Shown: positions 45,033 to 55,277, numbered from the stretch's first letter. The stretch is 55,294 nt of DNA from Pseudorhodobacter antarcticus (GCA_945862435.1 CAMAXX010000018.1:1-55294), one strand, 5' to 3'. The notes: generated by a model from the letters alone, not told the origin. Program-made: numbers and translations.

Positions 45033-46319
45033 ATGACCACCGCCCTGAAAAACGCCGAAGTCGCCCGCCGCCGTACTGATGCCATCTCGCGCGGGGTTGG
45101 CGTGCAAACCGAGATTTACGTCGACCGCGCGGTTAACTCCGAAGTTTGGGATATCGAAGGCAACCGTTATATCGACTTTGCCGCAGGCATTGCCGTGGTC
45201 AATACGGGACATTGCCACCCAAAGGTCATGGCCGCCGTGACCGAACAGATGTCGCGCTTTACCCACACCTGCCACCAGGTGCTGCCCTATGAAAACTACG
45301 TCCGCCTTGCAGAACGCCTGAACGCCGTGGTTCCGGGTGATTTCCCCAAGAAAACCGTCTTTGTCACCACGGGGGCAGAAGCGGTCGAAAACGCTATCAA
45401 GGTCGCGCGCATTGCCACAAACCGCAACGCCATCATCGCCTTTGGCGGCGCGTTTCATGGCCGCACCATGATGGGCATGTCGCTCACGGGCAAGGTTGAC
45501 CCCTATAAAAAAGGCTTCGGCGCGATGATGCCCGATGTCTATCACGTGCCTTTCCCGCAAGATGTGCATGGCATATCGTCAGATGACGCCATGGCAGGCA
45601 TCACCAAACTATTTAAGGCCGATCTTGACCCATCCCGCGTGGCCGCCATCATTTTTGAACCCGTCCAAGGCGAAGGCGGGTTCTATCCCGCGCCAAAGGA
45701 ACTTGTCCGCGCCATCCGCGCGCTGTGCGATGAACATGGCATTGTGATGATCGCAGACGAGGTGCAGACAGGCTTTGCCCGCACAGGCCACATGTTTGCC
45801 ATGGAAGGCTACGGCGTTGCCGCCGATATCACCACAATGGCCAAGGGTCTGGCAGGCGGCCTGCCCCTTGCCGCGCTCACGGGCAAAGCCAGTTTGATGG
45901 ATGCATCCCACGCAGGCGGGCTTGGCGGCACCTATGGCGGCAACCCGATTGGGATTGCAGCCGCCAATGCCGTGCTGGACGTGATCGAGGAAGAACAGCT
46001 TTGCGCGCGCGCCAATGAACTGGGCGGCCGCCTGAAACAACGGCTGGAAGCCATCCGCTCCACCACCCCCGAAATCGTCGATATTCGCGGGCCAGGTTTC
46101 ATGGTGGCGGTCGAATTTGCCAATCCGTCAAACCACACCCCCGACGCAGGCTTTACCCAGCGTGTGCGGATCGAGGCGCAAAAGCGCGGGCTGATCCTGC
46201 TGACCTGCGGCGTTTATGGCAACGTCATCCGCTTCCTCGCCCCCATCACCATCCCCGACGCGCATTTTGCCGAAGCGATGGATATTCTTGAGGCATCGGT
46301 GGCGGCGGCGCGGGTGTAG
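45033..46319 (+). CDS. gabT: 4-aminobutyrate--2-oxoglutarate transaminase
   Basis: A PLP-dependent class III aminotransferase of 428 residues. TGAEAVENAIK (113-123) binds the PLP phosphate, D242 in IADEVQTGFARTG contacts the ring nitrogen, and K271 in TMAKGLAGG forms the Schiff base. The FAAGIAVVNTGHCHP and GGTYGGNP segments favour GabT over ornithine transaminase. ATG 45033 has AAAGG 6 bases upstream. A succinate-semialdehyde dehydrogenase is not in this window. Related omega-amino acid activity cannot be excluded. Confidence 0.88.
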   Translation: MTTALKNAEVARRRTDAISRGVGVQTEIYVDRAVNSEVWDIEGNRYIDFAAGIAVVNTGHCHPKVMAAVTEQMSRFTHTCHQVLPYENYVRLAERLNAVVPGDFPKKTVFVTTGAEAVENAIKVARIATNRNAIIAFGGAFHGRTMMGMSLTGKVDPYKKGFGAMMPDVYHVPFPQDVHGISSDDAMAGITKLFKADLDPSRVAAIIFEPVQGEGGFYPAPKELVRAIRALCDEHGIVMIADEVQTGFARTGHMFAMEGYGVAADITTMAKGLAGGLPLAALTGKASLMDASHAGGLGGTYGGNPIGIAAANAVLDVIEEEQLCARANELGGRLKQRLEAIRSTTPEIVDIRGPGFMVAVEFANPSNHTPDAGFTQRVRIEAQKRGLILLTCGVYGNVIRFLAPITIPDAHFAEAMDILEASVAAARV

Positions 46320-46331
46320 GCTGTAGCAAAT

Positions 46332-46359
46332 GTAAGGTGCGTGCTTGCACGCACCTTAC
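46332..46359. repeat. GGTGCGTGC palindrome family, copy 2
   Basis: A perfect hairpin with 13-base arms (46332-46344, 46347-46359) around TT, lying in the 54-base gap between convergent gabT and the glycosyltransferase gene. It likely acts as a bidirectional terminator, although there is no T-run. Confidence 0.75.
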
Positions 46360-46373
46360 GCGCAACCAAACCT

Positions 46374-47381
46374 TTACACCCCCAGCCCCGTCTCCTCCAA
46401 CAACCCCGCATCTCGCGCCCGCAACTCTGCGTCAAACGCCGCGACAGACAAATCCACCGCCCAGCCCAAACCCGCCAGCGCGGCGCTGGGATCAAAATGG
46501 CGCTCGTCCAGCACTCCCATCGCGCGCAGCGCTGCCGCCTGTTCATCCGTCAGGCGTTTCACCCGTTCCACCATCTGCACGACCATCGCAGGATCGCGCG
46601 CAATTTCTTCCATCACCGCCATCTGCGCCATGCGCGCGGGGCCGTGGCGCGGCGGGGCTTTGAACTGCGGCTCGCGCGCGCGGCGCAGCAACTTCAGTGC
46701 GTAATGCAGCATCGTTAGCCCATCGAAATGCCGCAAAAAAGCGCGGCTGCCCACCACGCCCTGAGGAGAATTTTGCGGGGCATTCAGCGGCGCATGAATG
46801 CACATCTGCAATCCGCGCCCCACCCGAAAGGCCGATTTGCCAATCGCATGGCCCGTCATCCCCTGACGATAAAACCCCGCATCATCGCCGTATATCTTTG
46901 GCCCGTTCTGCCCATACTGCGGCACGGGCAGGCGGAACACCCCGTCAAAAATCCCCCCCTGCGCCAAACCCACGGGCAACACCCTTTCGCGCACGGGGAT
47001 GCGCATAAATGTCACTTCTGGCCCCTGCTCAGCCAAATCCGCCGCCAAATCCACACCGCTGGACAAAAACTCATCGCAGTCAATCGACACCATCCAATCG
47101 GCGGGCGTCGCCTCATACACCTGCCGCGCGTTTTCCTTTTGCCGCCCCACATGCAGGGGCGGACGCTTTTTGCGCGCAGATGCCGCCCAATACTCATCCG
47201 TGCAAAGGGTTACCTTCACCCCTTCCACCCCCGCCAACGCGTCCTGCACGGCAGGGTTTGGGCGATCCAAATACAAATGCAAACAGCGCGGGCCAAGCGA
47301 TAGCGTATGGGCCACAAAGGCCAGAACCAAGGGCACAGGCTCGTCCACTGTGGCCACAACATCCCAAATTGGCCTCGCCAT
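46374..47381 (-). CDS. Glycosyltransferase family 2-like protein
   Basis: A protein of 335 residues. [25 protein letters not shown] at the start, LHLYLDRPN, and [11 protein letters not shown] (D-x-D-type metal/nucleotide-sugar site at about 97-104) are typical of the Glyco_tranf_2_4 group. No membrane helices. Such genes often act on surface polysaccharide; no other glycan gene is nearby, so acceptor and sugar are unknown. Confidence 0.75.
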   Translation of the reverse strand: MARPIWDVVATVDEPVPLVLAFVAHTLSLGPRCLHLYLDRPNPAVQDALAGVEGVKVTLCTDEYWAASARKKRPPLHVGRQKENARQVYEATPADWMVSIDCDEFLSSGVDLAADLAEQGPEVTFMRIPVRERVLPVGLAQGGIFDGVFRLPVPQYGQNGPKIYGDDAGFYRQGMTGHAIGKSAFRVGRGLQMCIHAPLNAPQNSPQGVVGSRAFLRHFDGLTMLHYALKLLRRAREPQFKAPPRHGPARMAQMAVMEEIARDPAMVVQMVERVKRLTDEQAAALRAMGVLDERHFDPSAALAGLGWAVDLSVAAFDAELRARDAGLLEETGLGV

Positions 47382-47471
47382 TGCGCACCCTTTCCCAACA
47401 TTGCACCAAGGCTAAGCTGCTTTCAGCACGGGTTCAAGCGGCGCGCAAACTGCGACATTCTGTCCAGCCTT

Positions 47472-47512
47472 ACATTTGTGATCACACGAAAAAAATTTGT
47501 GATCACAAATGT
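47472..47512. promoter_or_regulatory. Twin TGTGATCACA palindromes forming a 15-base inverted repeat before sucC
   Basis: TGTGATCACA occurs at 47477-47486 and 47498-47507, centres 21 bases apart. The right copy extends to ATTTGTGATCACAAAT. Both are nested in a larger perfect inverted repeat, ACATTTGTGATCACA and its complement, with 11 bases between. It lies 91-131 bases before the sucC start. A GntR-type regulator of 2-oxoglutarate/TCA genes (such as AkgR) is a possible binder, but I am not certain of that consensus. Confidence 0.65.
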
Positions 47513-47602
47513 CACTTTTCCTTCAATTCGCTGCATTTGGTGTTTTGCTCAACCGCAAATATATGCCAAACGAAGCAAATTCCAGCCAGATCGGACATGC
47601 AC

Positions 47603-48796
47603 ATGAACATTCACGAATATCAGGCCAAGGCACTTTTGCGCAGCTATGGCATTCCCGTATCCGATGGCCGCGCCGTCACCCGCGCCGAAGATGCCAAATC
47701 TGCTGCGGGCGAGCTGGATGGCCCGCTGTGGGTGGTCAAGGCGCAAATCCACGCAGGCGGGCGCGGCAAAGGCAAGTTTAAAGAACCCGAAGCTGGCGAA
47801 AAAGGCGGCGTGCGCCTTGCCCGCTCGGTCGAAGAGGCCGCAGAATTTGCCAAGCAAATGCTGGGCCGCACACTGGTAACGGTGCAAACTGGCCCCGCAG
47901 GCAAACAGGTCAACCGCATTTACATCGAAAATGGCAGCGACATTGCGCGCGAATTGTATCTGGCTATGCTGATCGATCGCGCCACCTCGCGCATCTCGTT
48001 CGTTGTGTCCACCGAAGGCGGCATGTCGATTGAGGATGTCGCCCACGACACCCCCGAAAAGATCATCAGCTTTGAAGTTGACCCCGCCACGGGCCTATCC
48101 GATTTCCACGGCCGCCGCGTGGCCTTTGCGCTGGGCCTGACGGGCGCGCAGGTCAAACAATGCGTCGCCATTGTGAAAAACATGTACCGGCTGTTCATCG
48201 AAAAAGATGTCGAGATGATGGAGATTAACCCCCTTGTCGTAATGACCGATGGCAACCTGAAACTGCTGGACGCGAAATTCAGCTTTGACGGCAACGCCAT
48301 GTATCGCCACCCTGATATTGCAGCGCTGCGCGATGAGACGGAAGAAGATCCCAAAGAACTGGCCGCATCCAAATTCGATCTGAACTATATCGCACTGGAC
48401 GGCGAAATCGGCTGCATGGTCAACGGCGCGGGCCTTGCCATGGCGACGATGGATATCATCAAACTTTACGGCGCAGAACCTGCCAACTTCCTAGACGTGG
48501 GCGGCGGGGCTACCAAAGAAAAGGTGACCGAGGCGTTCAAAATCATCACCTCTGATCCCAACGTCAAAGGCATCTTGGTCAACATCTTTGGCGGCATCAT
48601 GCGCTGCGACGTGATCGCAGAGGGCGTTTTGGCAGCCGTGAAAGAAGTCGGCCTAAAAGTGCCGCTGGTTGTCCGCCTTGAAGGCACCAATGTGGAATTG
48701 GGCAAAGACATCATCCGTAATTCGGGCCTGAATGTGATTGCGGGGGACAACCTGTCCGACGCCGCGCAGAAAATTGTCAAAGCGGTGAAGGGATAA
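47603..48796 (+). CDS. sucC: Succinyl-CoA synthetase (ADP-forming) beta subunit
   Basis: Half of the TCA enzyme that converts succinyl-CoA to succinate with nucleotide phosphorylation; 397 residues. [36 protein letters not shown] (ATP-grasp lysine region), EINPLVV and [16 protein letters not shown] are diagnostic. ATG 47603 gives the standard start; an ATG six bases earlier is possible. First gene of the sucCDAB block; mcm-derived succinyl-CoA would feed here. Confidence 0.95.
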   Translation: MNIHEYQAKALLRSYGIPVSDGRAVTRAEDAKSAAGELDGPLWVVKAQIHAGGRGKGKFKEPEAGEKGGVRLARSVEEAAEFAKQMLGRTLVTVQTGPAGKQVNRIYIENGSDIARELYLAMLIDRATSRISFVVSTEGGMSIEDVAHDTPEKIISFEVDPATGLSDFHGRRVAFALGLTGAQVKQCVAIVKNMYRLFIEKDVEMMEINPLVVMTDGNLKLLDAKFSFDGNAMYRHPDIAALRDETEEDPKELAASKFDLNYIALDGEIGCMVNGAGLAMATMDIIKLYGAEPANFLDVGGGATKEKVTEAFKIITSDPNVKGILVNIFGGIMRCDVIAEGVLAAVKEVGLKVPLVVRLEGTNVELGKDIIRNSGLNVIAGDNLSDAAQKIVKAVKG

Positions 48797-48800
48797 CATC

Positions 48801-49685
48801 ATGGCTGTTCTGGTAAACAAAAACACCCGTCTCATCTGCCAAGGCTTTACGGGCAGCCAAGGCACGTTCCATTCGGAACAGGCCATTGCCTATGGCACCA
48901 AAATGGTCGGCGGCGTCACGCCGGGCAAGGGCGGCAGCAGCCACCTGAACCTGCCCGTGTTCGATTCAGTGCACGAGGCGCGGGCCAAAACGCAGGCCAA
49001 TGCAACCGTGATCTATGTGCCGCCTCCCTTTGCAGCGGATTCGATTTTGGAAGCGATTGACGCCGAAATGGAACTGATCGTTTGCATCACCGAAGGCATT
49101 CCCGTGCTGGATATGATGAAGGTCAAACGCGCCATCCAAAACAGCAAATCGCGCCTGATCGGCCCGAATTGCCCGGGCGTCATCACCCCTGACGCCTGCA
49201 AAATCGGCATCATGCCGGGCCACATCCACCGCCGTGGCAGCGTTGGCGTTGTCTCGCGCTCTGGCACGCTGACGTACGAGGCGGTTAAGCAAACATCCGA
49301 CCTTGGCCTTGGCCAATCCACCGCTGTCGGCATCGGCGGCGATCCGATCAAAGGCACCGAACATATCGACGTTTTGGAAATGTTCTTGGCCGATCCTGAA
49401 ACCACATCCATCATCATGATCGGCGAGATTGGCGGGTCAGCCGAGGAAGACGCAGCGCAGTTCTTGGCGGACGAGAAAAAGCGCGGCCGCTGGAAGCCCA
49501 CCGCAGGCTTTATCGCAGGCCGCACCGCCCCCGCAGGCCGCCGCATGGGCCACGCTGGCGCGATTGTGTCGGGCGGCAAAGGCGATGCTGAATCGAAAAT
49601 CGAGGCGATGAAGCGCGCAGGCATCGTAGTGGCCGACAGCCCCGCAGGTCTTGGCGAGGCTGTGATGAAGGCGATTAAGGGGTAA
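48801..49685 (+). CDS. sucD: Succinyl-CoA synthetase alpha subunit
   Basis: A protein of 294 residues. The CoA-binding Rossmann part has [38 protein letters not shown] and [17 protein letters not shown] follow, with H251 as the phosphohistidine (H246 in E. coli). It starts four bases after sucC. Confidence 0.95.
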   Translation: MAVLVNKNTRLICQGFTGSQGTFHSEQAIAYGTKMVGGVTPGKGGSSHLNLPVFDSVHEARAKTQANATVIYVPPPFAADSILEAIDAEMELIVCITEGIPVLDMMKVKRAIQNSKSRLIGPNCPGVITPDACKIGIMPGHIHRRGSVGVVSRSGTLTYEAVKQTSDLGLGQSTAVGIGGDPIKGTEHIDVLEMFLADPETTSIIMIGEIGGSAEEDAAQFLADEKKRGRWKPTAGFIAGRTAPAGRRMGHAGAIVSGGKGDAESKIEAMKRAGIVVADSPAGLGEAVMKAIKG

Positions 49686-49718
49686 CCGCCCGAACGCTAT
49701 GTTAACCAACTTAGGTTA

Positions 49719-49743
49719 GGGCGGTGGGCAATGCCTGCCGCCC
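49719..49743 (+). promoter_or_regulatory. Hairpin between sucD and sucA
   Basis: GGGCGGTGGGC, loop AAT, GCCTGCCGCCC: an 11-bp stem with two wobble pairs, about 34 bases after sucD. No T-run follows, so partial termination or RNA processing between sucCD and sucAB is likely. Confidence 0.5.
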
Positions 49744-49799
49744 CAACTGCAAAGGCAAACGAACACTTCCATGCACGCCAACCCAAAAGGTGCAACACC

Positions 49800-52760
49800 A
49801 TGACCGAAGCAACCCCCACCGCCCAATTCCGCGCCGCCTCTTTCCTTGATGGGGCCAACGCCGATTATATCGACCAGATGGCCGCGCGTCATGCCGCCGA
49901 CCCGTCATCGGTCGATGCCGCTTGGGCCAGCTTCTTTGCCGAACTTAATGAGCCCGCCGCAAACACCCGCGCGCAGGCAAACGGCCCATCATGGGCGCGC
50001 GCCGATTGGCCGCTGCAGCCCAATGATGAAATGACGGGCGCATTAACGGGCGAATGGCCTAGCCAGCCCGATGTCAAAGGTGCTGCCAAAAAGATCGCCG
50101 AAAAAGCCACCACCAACGGCGTGGCGCTTACGGACGATCAAATTCAACGCGCCGTGCTGGACAGCATCCGCGCCATCATGATCATCCGCGCCTACCGCAT
50201 TCGCGGCCATCTGGCGGCTGATCTTGACCCGCTGGGCATGGCCCCCAAAGGCAACCACCCCGAACTTGATCCCGCCTCCTATGGCTTTACCGAAGCCGAC
50301 ATGGACCGGCCCATTTTCATCGACAATGTGCTGGGCCTAACCCACGCATCCATGCGCCAGATCATCGAGATCGTGAAACGCACCTATTGCGGCACGTTCG
50401 CGCTGCAATACATGCACATCTCTGATGCCGCCCAAGCCGCGTGGCTGAAAGAACGTATCGAAGGCTACGGCAAGGAAATCGCCTTCACCCGCGAAGGCCG
50501 CCGCGCGATCCTGAATAAATTGGTCGAGGCGGAAGGGTACGAGAAGTTTCTGCACGTCAAATACACGGGCACCAAGCGTTTCGGCCTTGACGGGGCCGAG
50601 ACGCTGATCCCCGCGATGGAGGCGATTATCAAACGCGGCGGGGCGATGGGGGTGAAAGAGATCATCGTTGGTATGCCGCATCGTGGCCGCCTGAACGTGC
50701 TGGCCAATGTGATGCAAAAACCCTACCGTGCGATTTTCAACGAATTCCAAGGCGGCAGTTACAAGCCCGAAGATATCGACGGATCGGGCGATGTCAAATA
50801 CCACCTTGGCGCATCATCCGACCGCAGCTTTGACGGCAACGAAGTGCACCTATCCCTGACTGCCAACCCCTCCCACCTAGAGGCGGTAAACCCCGTGGTC
50901 ATCGGCAAAGTCCGCGCCAAACAAGACCAACTTAATGATACCGACCGCACCAAAGTTCTGTCCATCTTGCTGCACGGCGATGCCGCCTTTGCAGGCCAAG
51001 GCGTTGTGGCCGAATGTTTTGGCATGTCGGGCCTGAAAGGCCACCGCACGGGCGGCACGATCCATATCATCGTCAACAACCAAATCGGCTTTACCACCGC
51101 GCCCGCGTTTTCGCGCAGTAGCCCCTACCCCACCGACATCGCGCTGATGGTCGAAGCGCCGATTTTCCACGTCAACGGCGATGATCCCGAAGCTGTGGTG
51201 CACGCAGCCAAAGTCGCCACCGAATTTAGGCAAACCTTCCACAAAGACGTGGTTCTGGACATCTTCTGTTATCGCCGCTTTGGCCATAACGAAGGCGACG
51301 AGCCGATGTTCACCAACCCCGCGATGTACACCACCATCCGCAAGCAGAAAACCACCTTGCAGCTGTACACCGAACGCTTGGTGAAAGACGGCCTTATCCC
51401 CGAAGGCGAGATCGAGGATATGAAAGCCGCCTTCCAAGCCAAGCTGAACGCCGAGTTTGAGGCGGGCAAAGACTATAAACCGAATAAGGCCGACTGGCTG
51501 GATGGCCGCTGGAAATCGCTGACCACCAAAGATTTGGACAATTACCAGCGCGGCGAAACTTGGATCAAACCCGAAACCTTGGCCGAGGTGGGCGCAGCCC
51601 TAACCCGCGTTCCCGAAGGCTTTGATCTGCACAAAACAGTTGCTCGCCAATTGGACGCCAAAAAAGAAATGTTCGCGACCGGTAAGGGCTTCGATTGGGC
51701 CACAGCCGAGGCAATTGCCTTTGGTAGCCTTGCCGTCGAAGGCTTCCCCGTCCGCCTGTCTGGCCAAGACTGCACCCGCGGCACCTTTTCGCAGCGCCAC
51801 TCAAGCTGGGTCAACCAGACCACCGAGGAACGTCACTACCCCCTAAACCACATCCGCGCAGGCCAAGCCCGCTACGAAGTCATCGATTCCATGCTGTCAG
51901 AATATGCCGTGCTGGGTTTCGAATATGGCTATTCGCTGTCCGAACCAAACGCCCTGACATTGTGGGAGGCGCAGTTTGGCGATTTCGCCAATGGCGCGCA
52001 GATCATGTTCGATCAGTTCGTGAATTCGGGCGAATCTAAATGGCTGCGCATGTCGGGCCTTGTCTGCCTTCTGCCCCACGGATACGAAGGCCAAGGGCCC
52101 GAACACTCCTCCGCCCGCCTTGAACGTTTCCTGCAAATGTCCGCGCATGACAATTGGATCGTGGCCAATGTCACCACCCCGTCCAATTATTTCCACATCC
52201 TGCGCCGCCAGTTGCACCGCGATTTCCGCAAGCCGCTGATCTTGATGACGCCAAAATCGCTTCTGCGCCAGCCGATGTGCATTTCAGCCGCCGCAGATTT
52301 CACCGACGGCAGCACCTTCCACCGCCTGCTTTGGGATGATGCCCAAAAAGGCGTCTCCAAAGTCACTCTGAAATCCGATGACAAAATCAAACGCGTGGTC
52401 ATGTGTTCGGGCAAGGTCTATTATGACCTACTTGCCGAACGCGATGCCAAGGGTCTGGACGATGTCTATATCCTGCGCGTCGAACAGCTTTACCCCGTGC
52501 CCACCGAACCGCTAAAGGTCGAGCTTGCCCGCTTCAAAGGTGCCGAATTTATCTGGTGCCAAGAAGAGCCTAAGAACATGGGCGCATGGTCGCATATCGA
52601 ACCCGAGATTGAACAAATCCTGCTGGCTGTTGGTGCCAAAAACACCCGCGCGGCTTACGCAGGCCGCGTGGCCTCCGCCTCGCCCGCTACGGGCCTTGCC
52701 TCCAAACACAAACACGAACAGCAAACCTTGGTTAACGCCGCCCTTGGCACGGCCAAGTAA
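49800..52760 (+). CDS. sucA: 2-Oxoglutarate dehydrogenase E1 component
   Basis: Thiamine-dependent decarboxylase of 986 residues, the first enzyme of the OGDH complex. The N-terminal [14 protein letters not shown] binds E2; [28 protein letters not shown] (ThDP/Mg) and [13 protein letters not shown] are conserved; the C-terminal half has [12 protein letters not shown] and [20 protein letters not shown] 49800 has AAAGGTG 7 bases upstream and gives the standard start; the longer frame is not used. Confidence 0.95.
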   Translation: MTEATPTAQFRAASFLDGANADYIDQMAARHAADPSSVDAAWASFFAELNEPAANTRAQANGPSWARADWPLQPNDEMTGALTGEWPSQPDVKGAAKKIAEKATTNGVALTDDQIQRAVLDSIRAIMIIRAYRIRGHLAADLDPLGMAPKGNHPELDPASYGFTEADMDRPIFIDNVLGLTHASMRQIIEIVKRTYCGTFALQYMHISDAAQAAWLKERIEGYGKEIAFTREGRRAILNKLVEAEGYEKFLHVKYTGTKRFGLDGAETLIPAMEAIIKRGGAMGVKEIIVGMPHRGRLNVLANVMQKPYRAIFNEFQGGSYKPEDIDGSGDVKYHLGASSDRSFDGNEVHLSLTANPSHLEAVNPVVIGKVRAKQDQLNDTDRTKVLSILLHGDAAFAGQGVVAECFGMSGLKGHRTGGTIHIIVNNQIGFTTAPAFSRSSPYPTDIALMVEAPIFHVNGDDPEAVVHAAKVATEFRQTFHKDVVLDIFCYRRFGHNEGDEPMFTNPAMYTTIRKQKTTLQLYTERLVKDGLIPEGEIEDMKAAFQAKLNAEFEAGKDYKPNKADWLDGRWKSLTTKDLDNYQRGETWIKPETLAEVGAALTRVPEGFDLHKTVARQLDAKKEMFATGKGFDWATAEAIAFGSLAVEGFPVRLSGQDCTRGTFSQRHSSWVNQTTEERHYPLNHIRAGQARYEVIDSMLSEYAVLGFEYGYSLSEPNALTLWEAQFGDFANGAQIMFDQFVNSGESKWLRMSGLVCLLPHGYEGQGPEHSSARLERFLQMSAHDNWIVANVTTPSNYFHILRRQLHRDFRKPLILMTPKSLLRQPMCISAAADFTDGSTFHRLLWDDAQKGVSKVTLKSDDKIKRVVMCSGKVYYDLLAERDAKGLDDVYILRVEQLYPVPTEPLKVELARFKGAEFIWCQEEPKNMGAWSHIEPEIEQILLAVGAKNTRAAYAGRVASASPATGLASKHKHEQQTLVNAALGTAK

Positions 52761-52782
52761 CGCCCAAAATAGGAGAGATGAA

Positions 52783-53976
52783 ATGACCGACGTAATGGTT
52801 CCCGCCTTGGGCGAATCCGTATCCGAAGCCACCGTATCGACATGGTTCAAAAAGGTGGGCGATGTCGTCAAACTTGATGAGATGCTGTGCGAATTGGAAA
52901 CCGATAAAGTCTCGGTCGAGGTGCCCAGCCCCGCCGCTGGCATTCTTGCCGAAATCATCGCGCCCGAAGGCAGCACTGTGGCCGCCAACGCCCGCTTAGC
53001 CGTGGTAACCGCAGGCGCAGTAGGCGCGGCCCCCGCGCCCGCCCCTGCAACGGCCGAATCAGCCTCAGCCCCCGCCGCGAAAGACGTAGAAAACGCCCCC
53101 GCCGCGAAAAAGGCCATGGCCGAGGCTGGCCTCACCCCCGCCCAAGTCACAGGCACAGGCCGCGATGGCCGCGTGATGAAAGAAGACGTGGCCGCCGCCG
53201 CAGCAGCAGCCCCCATACCCACCGCCGCCCCCGCGCCCGTCGCCATCCCGCGCGGGCCAGTCGCCGCAGATGACGCCGCCCGAGAAGAGCGTGTCAAAAT
53301 GACCCGTCTGCGCGCCACCATCGCCCGCCGCCTGAAAGACGCGCAAAACACCGCCGCCATGCTGACCACCTATAACGAGGTCGACATGTCTGGCATCATG
53401 GCCCTGCGGGGCGAATACAAAGACGTGTTCGAGAAAAAGCACGGCGTGAAACTGGGCTTCATGTCCTTTTTCGTCAAAGCCTGCACCCATGCCCTCAAAG
53501 AAATCCCCGAGGTGAACGCCGAAATTGACGGCCAAGATGTGGTCTACAAAAACTACGTCCACATGGGCGTGGCCGTGGGCACACCATCGGGCCTTGTCGT
53601 GCCCGTGCTGCGCGATGCGGATCAAATGGGCTTTGCCGCGATCGAGAAGAAAATCGCCGAACTGGGCCTGCGCGCCCGCGATGGCAAACTGTCGATGGCC
53701 GAAATGCAGGGCGGTTCCTTCACCATCTCCAACGGCGGCGTCTACGGCAGCCTGATGTCCTCGCCCATCCTGAACCCGCCACAATCGGGCATTCTGGGCA
53801 TGCACAAAATCCAAGACCGCCCTGTTGTGGTCGCAGGCCAAATCACCATTCGCCCAATGATGTATCTGGCCCTGTCCTACGATCACCGCATTGTGGATGG
53901 CAAAGGCGCCGTGACGTTCCTTGTGCGCGTGAAAGAGGCGCTTGAAGATCCACGCCGGTTGCTCATGGATTTGTGA
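52783..53976 (+). CDS. sucB: Dihydrolipoyllysine-residue succinyltransferase (OGDH E2)
   Basis: Core of the OGDH complex, 397 residues. One lipoyl domain (K42 in [11 protein letters not shown]), an A/P-rich linker (about 80-105), a peripheral subunit-binding domain ([20 protein letters not shown]) and the catalytic domain, with H368 and D372 in [12 protein letters not shown] near the end. AGGAGA precedes ATG 52783, 22 bases after sucA. Linker is short, one lipoyl domain as usual for OGDH. Confidence 0.95.
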   Translation: MTDVMVPALGESVSEATVSTWFKKVGDVVKLDEMLCELETDKVSVEVPSPAAGILAEIIAPEGSTVAANARLAVVTAGAVGAAPAPAPATAESASAPAAKDVENAPAAKKAMAEAGLTPAQVTGTGRDGRVMKEDVAAAAAAAPIPTAAPAPVAIPRGPVAADDAAREERVKMTRLRATIARRLKDAQNTAAMLTTYNEVDMSGIMALRGEYKDVFEKKHGVKLGFMSFFVKACTHALKEIPEVNAEIDGQDVVYKNYVHMGVAVGTPSGLVVPVLRDADQMGFAAIEKKIAELGLRARDGKLSMAEMQGGSFTISNGGVYGSLMSSPILNPPQSGILGMHKIQDRPVVVAGQITIRPMMYLALSYDHRIVDGKGAVTFLVRVKEALEDPRRLLMDL

Positions 53977-53993
53977 TATGGATTTGTAATTAA

Positions 53994-54014
53994 GGTGCGT
54001 GCCAAGCACGCACC
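53994..54014. repeat. GGTGCGTGC palindrome family, copy 3
   Basis: GGTGCGTGC, loop CAA, GCACGCACC, 17 bases after sucB. The right flank CCCTACC matches copy 1. Likely reduces transcription past sucB. Confidence 0.7.
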
Positions 54015-54044
54015 CTACCCCGCTTAAAATGCGGTGGAGGCTCA

Positions 54045-54365
54045 ATGTTCGAAAATACAACGCTCCATGACCTCATCACGGTGCCCATCGCAGACCCCAT
54101 GCTCGTTGCGATAGAACAGCCATTTTTAGTCAACAGTTGGCTGCATGTTGTGGGAGCAGTGTTTTTCTGCGGGTTGTCTGTAAAGGTCTATAAGTTGAGA
54201 GACCCATGTTGGGTTGAAACAATCGGCATAGTCATTCTATTCTTAAAGGGTCACTTCTTTCAAAAAAGTATCTTTATAGGAAATCACACAAATGAACTTC
54301 AAAACACTCACTTTCACCGCCCTGCTTGCGCTTACCACAACACAGGTGCAGGCAGACTCAATTGA
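54045..54365 (+). CDS. Possible small membrane protein after sucB
   Basis: A frame of 106 residues. GGAGG four bases before ATG 54045 is a strong ribosome site. Two hydrophobic helices (about 31-48, SWLHVVGAVFFCGLSV, and 58-70, ETIGIVILFLKG) are separated by a short basic loop. The last 25 residues overlap the next gene and look arbitrary, so the frame may be truncated or altered at its 3' end. AT-richer than neighbouring core genes. I do not recognise it. Confidence 0.4.
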   Translation: MFENTTLHDLITVPIADPMLVAIEQPFLVNSWLHVVGAVFFCGLSVKVYKLRDPCWVETIGIVILFLKGHFFQKSIFIGNHTNELQNTHFHRPACAYHNTGAGRLN

Positions 54366-54741
54366 TGGACAGTGGTCGATCGTCGGATTCAAGGGCGAGG
54401 CTTGGTTTGTGGACCCCCAAGAATTCATCGGCAGCACTCAAGAATTTCAAGGCGGCTTTGCTGCTGGCCCACTCTATTCTTGCGATTTTGCGGGCCAATC
54501 GATGACCTACACTACATATGCGAACGAAGAGTTTTTCAATAATCCAGAGTTTGCGCAGTTTCTTGCCGTAGAGGAGGAATTGACATCGTCCAGCTCGTTA
54601 GTTTTCGTGCACCGCATCACCTGTGACGGGCAAGGGGACGCTTCTTCGCGCCGTGTTCTTTATCCGATAGTTACGAATGAGGCGCGCGTCTCGGCGTGGT
54701 ACCTTTACGAAGGCGGCATTGTGGAGTTATTCCGTCCATGA
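54292..54741 (+). CDS. Small secreted protein of unknown function
   Basis: A precursor of 149 residues. A signal peptide is clear (MNFKTLTFTALLALTTTQVQA). The mature part contains GQWSIVGFKGEAWFVDPQEF, two cysteines (YSCDFAG and ITCDGQG, possibly a disulfide) and ends AWYLYEGGIVELFRP, a lipocalin-like short beta-domain by appearance only. AGGAAA upstream of ATG 54292. The stop overlaps the next gene as ATGA. Lower GC than the suc genes hints at different ancestry. Confidence 0.6.
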   Translation: MNFKTLTFTALLALTTTQVQADSIDGQWSIVGFKGEAWFVDPQEFIGSTQEFQGGFAAGPLYSCDFAGQSMTYTTYANEEFFNNPEFAQFLAVEEELTSSSSLVFVHRITCDGQGDASSRRVLYPIVTNEARVSAWYLYEGGIVELFRP

Positions 54742-55139
54742 CCCCCGAACTCCTCTCCCTCACCCTCGCAGCCCTCCTACAGGCCGTGCAACTCACCCTC
54801 TACGCCACCCCCGCCAATCTGGAAATCGGGGTGCGCTATACCTCATCCTCCCGCGACGCCCCCCTGCCCAAACCCCTCTCCCCCACCACCGCCCGCCTGC
54901 TGCGCGCCTTTAACAACCATAACGAGGGGCTCATCCTCTTCACCATCGCTGTGCTGGTCGTGACCCTCTCCAACCAATCCACGACAACCACAGAGTTCGC
55001 CGCCTACACCTACCTCGCCGCACGCATCCTCTACATCCCCGCCTACGCCTTCGCCCTAAACCCGTGGCGCTCGGCCATTTGGTTCGTGGGCTTCCTCGCC
55101 ACAATCACCATGCTCATCGCCGCCCTCATACCTTCCTAA
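54738..55139 (+). CDS. MAPEG family membrane protein
   Basis: A four-helix protein of 133 residues. LTLAALLQAVQLTLYATPANLE, then RAFNNHNEGLILFTIAVLVV (the A-x-x-N-x-x-E motif of the MAPEG fold) and ARILYIPAYAFALNPWRSAIW match small bacterial MAPEG proteins (glutathione/eicosanoid transferase relatives). ATG 54738 overlaps the upstream stop (ATGA). Bacterial substrates are unknown. Confidence 0.82.
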   Translation: MTPELLSLTLAALLQAVQLTLYATPANLEIGVRYTSSSRDAPLPKPLSPTTARLLRAFNNHNEGLILFTIAVLVVTLSNQSTTTTEFAAYTYLAARILYIPAYAFALNPWRSAIWFVGFLATITMLIAALIPS

Positions 55140-55182
55140 CTCTGCAAATATCCTCTGGGGGTCTGGGGGGCGAAGCGCCCCC
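55131..55182 (-). repeat. Composite hairpin + GGATATTTT element, copy 5
   Basis: Minus-strand order: hairpin GGGGGCG-CTT-CGCCCCC (55166-55182), then CCCCCAGAGGATATTTGC and AGAGTTAGGAAGG (55131-55161). The motif end runs into the last codons and stop of the MAPEG gene, so the stop codon is supplied by the element. Confidence 0.7.
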
Positions 55183-55227
55183 AGCCTCCGCCTCCAACCA
55201 CCGCCCCCAAATGTAGGGACGGATGTA

Positions 55228-55256
55228 ATACGCAAAAAATACGCAGACCATACGCA
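55228..55256. promoter_or_regulatory. Three ATACGCA repeats at 11-base spacing before the probable lpd
   Basis: ATACGCA at 55228, 55239 and 55250, each one helical turn apart, ending 21 bases before the ATG at 55278. They could bind a regulator cooperatively on one DNA face or lie in the leader; no known consensus. Confidence 0.5.
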
Positions 55257-55277
55257 AACCAGACATAAGGAAACACC

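Noticed and set aside
52512-53369. 285-residue alanine-rich minus-strand frame over sucA/sucB
   Set aside because: Spans the end of one real gene and the linker of the next; composition is explained by antisense reading.
53065-54060. 331-residue frame antisense to sucB
   Set aside because: Runs opposite to the clear sucB domains; G/H-rich low-complexity start reflects the A/P linker codons of sucB.
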